The notes under the pieces are model-generated. The model worked only from the letters and a program-made list of their open reading frames with translations, was not told the origin of the DNA and ran no database searches. A program made the translations under genes and the position numbers. DNA of 64,000 bases, taken from the NCBI RefSeq assembly GCF_002097535.1, contig NZ_CP020772.1, positions 806,001-870,000 on the forward strand, in the 5' to 3' direction. The first letter of the stretch is position 1. Each line of letters opens with the position of its first letter. Below, piece by piece: positions 59,892-64,000 of the stretch. The stretch is from Halobacillus mangrovi (GTDB taxonomy: Bacteria > Bacillota > Bacilli > Bacillales > Halobacillaceae).

Positions 59892-60221
59892 ATGATCGGT
59901 GAACGCATAAAAAAAATACGTAAAGACCGACATATGTCGCTATCTGAACTAGCTGAACGGGCGGGGGTAGCTAAATCGTACCTGAGTTCAATCGAACGGA
60001 ATATCCAGACAAACCCATCCATCCAGTTTCTGGAGAAGATTTCAAATGAACTGGGGGTAACTATGAACTTTCTCCTTCATGGTGAATCAGAGGCGAAGGA
60101 TGAAACCCTTGATGAGGATTGGTTGAAACTCGTACAAGAGGCTATGAACTCGGGAGTTTCTAAGGATCAATTCCGTGAGTATTTGGAATTCAACAAGTGG
60201 AGAATACATCAAAATAAATAA
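59892..60221 (+). CDS. sinR: Biofilm master regulator SinR
   Basis: SinR represses biofilm matrix genes. The 109 aa protein has the N-terminal HTH (MIGERIKKIRKDRHMSLSEL, then AERAGVAKSYLSSIERNIQTNPSIQFLEKIS in part). A C-terminal oligomerisation domain (DEDWLKLVQEAMNSGVSKDQ, then FREYLEFNKWR) is the region that SinI binds in Bacillus subtilis. GAAAGAAGGTGAG precedes the ATG. No sinI-like small gene is next to it; the neighbours are the CBS gene (minus strand) and an isomerase-like gene. Confidence 0.92.
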   Translation: MIGERIKKIRKDRHMSLSELAERAGVAKSYLSSIERNIQTNPSIQFLEKISNELGVTMNFLLHGESEAKDETLDEDWLKLVQEAMNSGVSKDQFREYLEFNKWRIHQNK

Positions 60222-60225
60222 TGAT

Positions 60226-60263
60226 AAAAACGCCTGACTCTCAACTGAAAGTCAGGCGTTTTT
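60226..60263. terminator. Bidirectional terminator between sinR and the isomerase-like gene
   Basis: AAAAACGCCTGACT (60226-60239) pairs perfectly with AGTCAGGCGTTTTT (60250-60263), giving T runs in both directions. Confidence 0.88.
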
Positions 60264-60276
60264 ATTTCATAAGAAT

Positions 60277-61035
60277 TTATTTAAGATGGGGAAGTTTATC
60301 TTTCAAATATTTCATGCTGATTTCTAAACTTTCGAGCGGAGTCAGGCGGCTTTCATCTTGTTCCACAACCCACCATTGAACGTTGTTTTGCTCCCCTCGA
60401 TTCAGAACTTTATCCAGGTTCACTCCACCAGTACCAAGCTCAGCAAAGAATTGTTCCTTGTCTTTGGTCATATCCTTGAGATGGACTAATGGAGTTCTTC
60501 CTTCATAACGTTCCATCCATGTCAGAGGCTCTTCCTCCGCTTTTTGCAGCCAATAAATATCAAACTCTGCTTTCACATGGTCAGGCTCAGTTTCTTCAAG
60601 AATTTTATCTAGCGCAGTCCTGCCGTCAGAGAGTCGTTCTAATTCGAAGTCGTGGTTGTGATAACAAAGCGTAAGACCTTCTTCTCGGCACTTTTTACCG
60701 ATTTCTTCAAGATCCCTAACGAGCTCAGTGTAATCTTCTTCTGTTCGTTCCGTTATGTAAGGACACACGACATACTGACTGCCAATGGTTTTTTGATCCT
60801 TAATCACTTGGTCAAGGTTCGTTTTCAAGTCGTCTAAAGGCACATGGCTCGAAGCGGCCTTCAAATTGAGTTTATCTAACAAATCTTTGACTTCTTCTGC
60901 TGATAATCCTCCAAAACCTGCAAACTCAACTCCGTTAAATCCGAGTTCAGCTACTTTTTCTAAGGTGCCTGCAAAGTCTTCTGCAGTTTCATTCCTTAAC
61001 GTGTACATTTGAACAGCAACCGGTATAGATGTCAT
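60277..61035 (-). CDS. Sugar phosphate isomerase/epimerase family protein
   Basis: The 252 aa TIM-barrel (xylose isomerase-like, AP endonuclease 2 superfamily) starts IPVAVQMYTLRNETAEDFAG. It has GFNGVEFAGF, the metal-binding CYHNHDFELERL and AEFDIYWLQKAEEEP, and the late HLKDM and WWVVEQDES motifs. Relatives include IolE/IolI and sugar epimerases. GGGAGATGAGAG precedes the ATG at 61035. It stands alone between sinR and the spore cluster, although a ThuA-like sugar gene starts 2.9 kb away. The substrate cannot be told. Confidence 0.82.
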   Translation of the reverse strand: MTSIPVAVQMYTLRNETAEDFAGTLEKVAELGFNGVEFAGFGGLSAEEVKDLLDKLNLKAASSHVPLDDLKTNLDQVIKDQKTIGSQYVVCPYITERTEEDYTELVRDLEEIGKKCREEGLTLCYHNHDFELERLSDGRTALDKILEETEPDHVKAEFDIYWLQKAEEEPLTWMERYEGRTPLVHLKDMTKDKEQFFAELGTGGVNLDKVLNRGEQNNVQWWVVEQDESRLTPLESLEISMKYLKDKLPHLK

Positions 61036-61238
61036 CTACTCTCATCTCCCTTTCAACCATTTGCTCCATTATATACCATAGTTGAAGTTTTATCGTGTGT
61101 TATCCCTTTGTCTGACAAAAATCCATACGTGAAACTGGAGGTATAGAGACAGTTTCAAGCTCAAAAAAAGCATTTTATAAGGACGACTTTTTATCTAACA
61201 ACGATTATATTTTTAGTAAGAAGAGAGGAGTGAGAGAC

Positions 61239-61418
61239 ATGTCCTATTATCAAGATCTATTAAAGGAGATCAACGATAAAGTAGCTGTGTGCTGGCAGTG
61301 CAGAACGGAGTTATCGGATGGAGAGAAAGTGACTTTGAAACGTGAGCGAACGATACAAATTCATCTTTGTTACCAATGTTATGAACTTCTACTGACGGAA
61401 GAGAGATCAAGAGGTTAA
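61239..61418 (+). CDS. Small protein with a CxxC...CxxC zinc-binding pattern
   Basis: This 59 aa protein (MSYYQDLLKEINDKVAVCWQCR...) has CWQC and, 23 residues later, CYQC, a likely four-cysteine zinc site in a compact beta-rich domain. A helix lies before the first pair. AGAGGAG lies 8 bases before the ATG at 61239. The family is not recognised. It heads the plus-strand half of the spore-protein cluster, but a link is only positional. Confidence 0.6.
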   Translation: MSYYQDLLKEINDKVAVCWQCRTELSDGEKVTLKRERTIQIHLCYQCYELLLTEERSRG

Positions 61419-61498
61419 ATTTAAATTTGAAACAGGCTACTGACACGTATTAATAATTAAAAGAATAGGATATTCAAAATATATGTGAGGTGAAATTC

Positions 61499-61744
61499 AT
61501 GCCCGTGTCTGTAGTATTTAACCAAATTGCAGTCAATTCTTTGAATGACAATTCATTGATCTCAACAGGACAGAATAATCAACCGGATTGGAGCTGGCAA
61601 GGGAAAAATAACAATGCGGCTGGAATACCTATCGGCTTTTTTATTTCAGCAAGTAACCTAAATGTGATTGTTGATAACGATGTGGCAGATACGCCAATTT
61701 ATAATCCATCACTCAGCAACCCGCAGCCGAACGTACAGTTGTAA
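61499..61744 (+). CDS. GerP-like small protein, paralogue 1
   Basis: The 81 aa protein (MPVSVVFNQIAVNSLNDNSL...) shares a template with three neighbours: an N-terminal strand (F-x-x-I-x-V-x-x-I), a Ser/Gly turn with G-x-N-x-Q, an aromatic, then K-x-N, G-x-x-x-G and a late D-x-D...D-x-P-I. Here these are ISTGQNNQPDWSWQGKNNN and VIVDNDVADTPIYN. Such short beta proteins resemble the GerP family of spore permeability proteins. The ATG at 61499 follows GTGAGGTG. It lies 12 bases before the next paralogue. Confidence 0.6.
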   Translation: MPVSVVFNQIAVNSLNDNSLISTGQNNQPDWSWQGKNNNAAGIPIGFFISASNLNVIVDNDVADTPIYNPSLSNPQPNVQL

Positions 61745-61755
61745 GGAGCTTATAT

Positions 61756-62013
61756 ATGGAAATCCGATTCGATTCCATTAATGTTTATATGATTGAAAAG
61801 AGTTCTGGAATATTCGTAGGACCGAATATCCAATATGGGTGGAGAACTCAACAGAAAGAAAACGTGGGGTTGGGAAAAGTGATCGGAGAAGGCAACATTC
61901 TCACCCAAAACATCAACGTTATTCACGACGAAGACATGGTGGATATGCCAATTAAGAAGGAAGCAGCAAAAGAGAGCAAAAAGGCAAATGGAATAGGTCA
62001 AGGAGAATCTTGA
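61756..62013 (+). CDS. GerP-like small protein, paralogue 2
   Basis: The 85 aa protein (MEIRFDSINVYMIEKSSGIF...) matches the cluster template: FVGPNIQYGWRTQQKENVGL, then GKVIGEGNILTQNINVIHDE and DMVDMPI. The C terminus is lysine-rich (KKEAAKESKKANG). AAGGAG precedes the ATG. Its last 16 bases overlap, tail to tail, the end of the minus-strand paralogue 3. Confidence 0.6.
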   Translation: MEIRFDSINVYMIEKSSGIFVGPNIQYGWRTQQKENVGLGKVIGEGNILTQNINVIHDEDMVDMPIKKEAAKESKKANGIGQGES

Positions 62014-62294
62014 GCGGCCTTTTTCATTTGCTCTTCAATTATTTTTTCCATCCATTCAGGCAGTGGTTCATCCTTCTGGTGAGAGAGCATATCCAGAATG
62101 GCAGAATCACTTAATAGAGAACGAAGATCTTTTAACGTATTTCCATCCCCGTAAACATTTCCTAACCCTTGATTGTTCTTTTGGTGACTCTCAAACCCGT
62201 GGGGGAGATTGTTTCCTAAGTTAACGCATGAGGCATTTTCAACAGATCCGATTCGAATGTTTCCAATAAAGAAATAAGGAGATAAATAGGACAC
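61998..62294 (-). CDS. GerP-like small protein, paralogue 3, with a C-terminal extension
   Basis: The 98 aa protein starts SYLSPYFFIGNIRIGSVENA and has the template core CVNLGNNLPHGFESHQKNNQ, GLGNVYGDGN. It then extends with a charged helix ending EKIIEEQMKKAAQDSP. The GTG start at 62294 follows AGGAGG by 9 bases and lies just after the GerPC-like stop, so it is the last gene of a three-gene leftward operon (62831 to 61998). Confidence 0.58.
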   Translation of the reverse strand: MSYLSPYFFIGNIRIGSVENASCVNLGNNLPHGFESHQKNNQGLGNVYGDGNTLKDLRSLLSDSAILDMLSHQKDEPLPEWMEKIIEEQMKKAAQDSP

Positions 62295-62295
62295 C

Positions 62296-62625
62296 TTACT
62301 TTTCCTCCTTTTCTTTAAAAGTGAACTTCATTCCATTTTTCGTGGTTTTCATTTCGTGTGGATGTTTTTCTTTTTGCTTTACAGTAACACCAAAGTTATT
62401 TCCTAGATTTAACGCACCACTCAGCTCTTCAACATCCAAGTGATCGAGTTGAAAACTCAATTGATTAAGCTTTGGATCGTGGATATCAACATGATCAAAA
62501 TGAAAGTGATATTCAATGTTTTTCTTTTCTGCTTCAATGATGAGCTGTTGCAGCCGGATAACTTCTTTGTGCAATTCTTCAATCGTTTTAGAGGTAGCAT
62601 TTTTGTATTTTCTCGAAAAAAACAT
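62296..62625 (-). CDS. GerPC-like protein
   Basis: The 109 aa protein has an N-terminal coiled-coil helix (KTIEELHKEVIRLQQLIIEA) and a beta domain: IEYHFHFDHVDIHDPKLNQL, then SFQLDHLDVEELSGALNLGN. The last part is close to the C-terminal GerPC pattern (KFDQLKxERLxGTLNIGLN). GerPC is needed for the proper passage of germinants through the spore coat. It is flanked on both sides by GerP-like paralogues in the same operon. The call is by pattern only. Confidence 0.55.
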   Translation of the reverse strand: MFFSRKYKNATSKTIEELHKEVIRLQQLIIEAEKKNIEYHFHFDHVDIHDPKLNQLSFQLDHLDVEELSGALNLGNNFGVTVKQKEKHPHEMKTTKNGMKFTFKEKEEK

Positions 62626-62630
62626 ACCAT

Positions 62631-62831
62631 CTAATCTCCCTGGTTAGCGGGAGGTCGGATAATAAGGTGCTTATTGTTTATGAGAAGGTTGCGGTCACCG
62701 GCCATTTTCCCGTTACCTTCGTAGTGTTTTTGATAGGCTTTATATCTGGATTGGGCGTTCATACCTGAATAAACGCCAGAGGAATTGGAGATTTGATCAA
62801 TGTTCAATTGATTAAAATTGATGCGGGACAT
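62631..62831 (-). CDS. GerP-like small protein, paralogue 4
   Basis: The 66 aa protein (MSRINFNQLNIDQISNSSGV...) has the template parts YSGMNAQSRYKAYQKHYEGN, GKMAGDRNLLINN and a late IIRPP. The ATG at 62831 is chosen because AGGAGG lies 9 bases upstream; the ATG at 62837 is only 3 bases from it. It is the first gene of the leftward operon and ends 5 bases before the GerPC-like start. Confidence 0.58.
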   Translation of the reverse strand: MSRINFNQLNIDQISNSSGVYSGMNAQSRYKAYQKHYEGNGKMAGDRNLLINNKHLIIRPPANQGD

Positions 62832-62878
62832 TGACATTCACCTCCTACCTTTAATACTTATGAAAGGAAAGACAAAGC

Positions 62879-63201
62879 ATGAAAGAGTTCATGAAAATGT
62901 TCAATCTTTTTGATGGAAAAATGCCGAAAGATTTTTTATCAGAAACATCACCATTTCCAAATAAGGATTTTAACATGGATCAAATTCAGAAGTTTGTTCA
63001 GCATTCGATCGAGGAGGCACTAAAGCCTACACATGCGGCTTTTCCAGGAAGTTATAAAGAGAAGAAGGAAGAAAAGTGGTCACATTGCCAAAGGTGCCAA
63101 GTAAAAGGAATATATCAGCTGAGTATAAAGAGGGAACGATAGAAATTAGGCTTCATAAAAAAATAGGAGGAGATGAAAAAGAAATCTACGTCCACTATTG
63201 A
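62879..63201 (+). pseudogene. Broken spore Hsp20-like gene (frameshift and probable internal deletion)
   Basis: The frame from ATG 62879 gives MKEFMKMFNLFDGKMPKDFL and ends in a helical DQIQKFVQHSIEEALKP, like the N terminus of spore small heat-shock proteins, before passing into a basic, unrelated tail that stops at 63142. The other frame, from about 63076 to the TGA at 63199-63201, reads VVTLPKVPSKRNISAEYKEG and TIEIRLHKK, which is a typical Hsp20 C-terminal strand pair. The frames meet in an A/G-rich stretch (63056-63076). The middle of the alpha-crystallin domain is absent. A -1 programmed shift is conceivable but less likely. Confidence 0.6.
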
Positions 63202-63623
63202 TCGTGAATACGCACAACGATTTCTTCTTCGGCCATTTTTGTAATTTTGATGATTAGGACGCCATGCTGTAGAGAAGTTTGAATATTTTCAGATGTGAAG
63301 TGAAAAGGAACGGTAATGATACGTTTAAATTTCCCTTTCAAACGTTCACTATGAATCAACTCTTTCTCAGGTATGGGATACGGATATTTGAGCTCTCCTT
63401 TGACAATAAGGCGAGTTCCTTGTTGAGAAAGATGTACGGTATCACTTGTGGTAAAACCAGGTAAGTCAATCAAGATCACGCCTTCTTGTTCCGTTTCAAA
63501 ATAATCATAAGCAGGGCCTCTCTTAGGAATAACATGCTGCATTTCATTCCAAAAGTCCTCACCTAGAACTTTTTCCACATTTTCAGAGAAAGCTTCCCAA
63601 TTTATATTTGTTTTATTCTTCAA
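63195..63623 (-). CDS. Hsp20/alpha-crystallin family protein (spore coat CotM/CotP-like)
   Basis: The 142 aa protein has a helical N terminus (WEAFSENVEKVLGEDFWNEM) and an alpha-crystallin domain (about 45-140). Landmarks are YFETEQEGVILIDLPGFTTS, GTRLIVKGELKYPYPIPEKE, KGKFKRIITVPFHFTSENIQ and LQHGVLIIKITK. Relatives in Bacillus are spore-coat small heat-shock proteins. The TTG at 63623 follows GAGGTGA; a GTG at 63632 is the alternative. It converges on the broken Hsp20-like gene, with overlapping ends. Confidence 0.78.
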   Translation of the reverse strand: MKNKTNINWEAFSENVEKVLGEDFWNEMQHVIPKRGPAYDYFETEQEGVILIDLPGFTTSDTVHLSQQGTRLIVKGELKYPYPIPEKELIHSERLKGKFKRIITVPFHFTSENIQTSLQHGVLIIKITKMAEEEIVVRIHDQ

Positions 63624-63726
63624 TCCACTCACCTCTTCCTTCTCATCTTATGTAAGGGACGAGGCCTTCATGTTTAGGAGCCTGAGGGTCTTTTAAACTC
63701 ATGAAAAAATTTGTCAGAATTTATTA

Positions 63727-63755
63727 TTGTACTTGCTATAGAAGGATGTTAGTAT
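63727..63755 (+). promoter_or_regulatory. Possible promoter of the ThuA-like gene
   Basis: TTGTAC (63727-63732), 17 bases, TAGTAT (63750-63755). The leader would then contain both the cre-like site and the large palindrome. Confidence 0.45.
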
Positions 63756-63785
63756 TTACATAACTTATAGATTTATAGACTTTTG

Positions 63786-63799
63786 TGTAAACGCATTCA
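63786..63799 (+). promoter_or_regulatory. cre-like site (CcpA)
   Basis: TGTAAACGCATTCA matches the catabolite-responsive element TGWNANCGNTNWCA at all but one defined position. It lies downstream of the candidate promoter, where CcpA binding usually represses. Confidence 0.5.
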
Positions 63800-63854
63800 T
63801 GTTTAGGTAAACAAATCCGAGCAATGGAATTTCAGCAAGAAGATATTTTTTTAA

Positions 63855-63882
63855 GTCTTTTTGAAATCGATTTCAAAAAGAC
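63855..63882 (+). promoter_or_regulatory. LacI-family operator, 28-bp perfect palindrome
   Basis: The 28 bases are perfectly self-complementary, with core TTGAAATCGATTTCAA and a central CG typical of LacI-type operators. It lies 48 bases before the ThuA-like start. The repressor gene is not in the window. Confidence 0.7.
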
Positions 63883-63929
63883 CGATACACATGTACCATT
63901 GATGAAAATACAGGTGGAGGAGAATGAAA

Positions 63930-64000
63930 ATGAACGTATTGGTTTGGAACGAGAATCGTCATGAACAAGAAAATCAAGTCGTACGAGATTTATATCCAGA
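63930..64000 (+). CDS. ThuA-like trehalose utilisation protein, cut by the window edge
   Basis: Only the first 23 codons are visible: MNVLVWNENRHEQENQVVRD then LYP. The start matches the ThuA family (KVLVWNExRHEKxxPxVxxIYPDGIH), proteins with a glutamine-amidotransferase-like fold found in disaccharide catabolism operons. The ATG at 63930 lies 9 bases after GGTGGAGG; an in-frame ATG at 63924 is too close. Control by a LacI-type repressor and CcpA (sites upstream) fits a sugar-use operon. Confidence 0.72.
   Translation, partial: MNVLVWNENRHEQENQVVRDLYP

Overview
The window reads as a low-to-mid GC, endospore-forming member of the Bacillaceae. It carries spo0F, spoIIR, spoIID, spoIIQ, spoIIID, sinR and a spore-protein cluster, and its gene order closely follows the Bacillus subtilis rpoE-to-fabZ part of the chromosome. 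Acidic surface proteins and lipoproteins and the general codon use suggest a moderate halophile of the Halobacillus or Thalassobacillus type; the genus is inference. No rRNA, tRNA, CRISPR array, prophage or IS transposase was seen.

Layout. 1-7.5 kb: rpoE, pyrG (with a CTP-sensing attenuator), spo0F, fbaA, transaldolase, murZ/murAB, glpX. 7.6-14.7 kb: rho, a zinc-free L31, tdk, an MpsC-like protein, small genes, prfA-prmC. 14.7-25.4 kb: spoIIR, a DnaA-box cluster, the ywlC-ywlG block (tRNA threonylcarbamoylation, Mn efflux, arginine phosphatase, rpiB), glyA, upp, mnaA and a Vpr-like subtilase. 25.5-33.1 kb: the full F1Fo ATP synthase operon with unusually structured intercistronic spacers. 33.3-42.0 kb: ywzB, ywmB, murAA, spoIID, spoIIQ, spoIIID, mbl, flhO-flhP and an EpuA-type membrane protein.

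42.0-64.0 kb is more accessory. It holds two inverted copies of a palindromic intergenic element, a monooxygenase-methyltransferase pair, fabZ, an SLH-anchored lytic-transglycosylase-like protein, acidic and small membrane proteins, a two-gene RND efflux pump, and a cell-wall-anchored tandem-repeat protein followed by a sortase with a C-terminal fibronectin III domain. After these come a PilZ protein, an ABC exporter coupled to a HEPN-like/CBS protein, sinR without sinI, a sugar-phosphate isomerase-like TIM barrel, a cluster of paralogous GerP-like spore proteins with an intact and a broken Hsp20 gene, and the start of a ThuA-like gene under a LacI-type operator and a cre-like site.

Several non-coding signals look as informative as the genes: the pyrG G-reiteration leader, sigma-H, sigma-F and sigma-E promoters in front of the expected sporulation genes, the DnaA-box cluster upstream of ywlC, and a four-copy hairpin family sharing the invariant 13-mer CCTCAGGTCATCC. 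All coordinates, promoters and motifs were read by eye; family assignments rest on recognised motifs and synteny, not on database searches.
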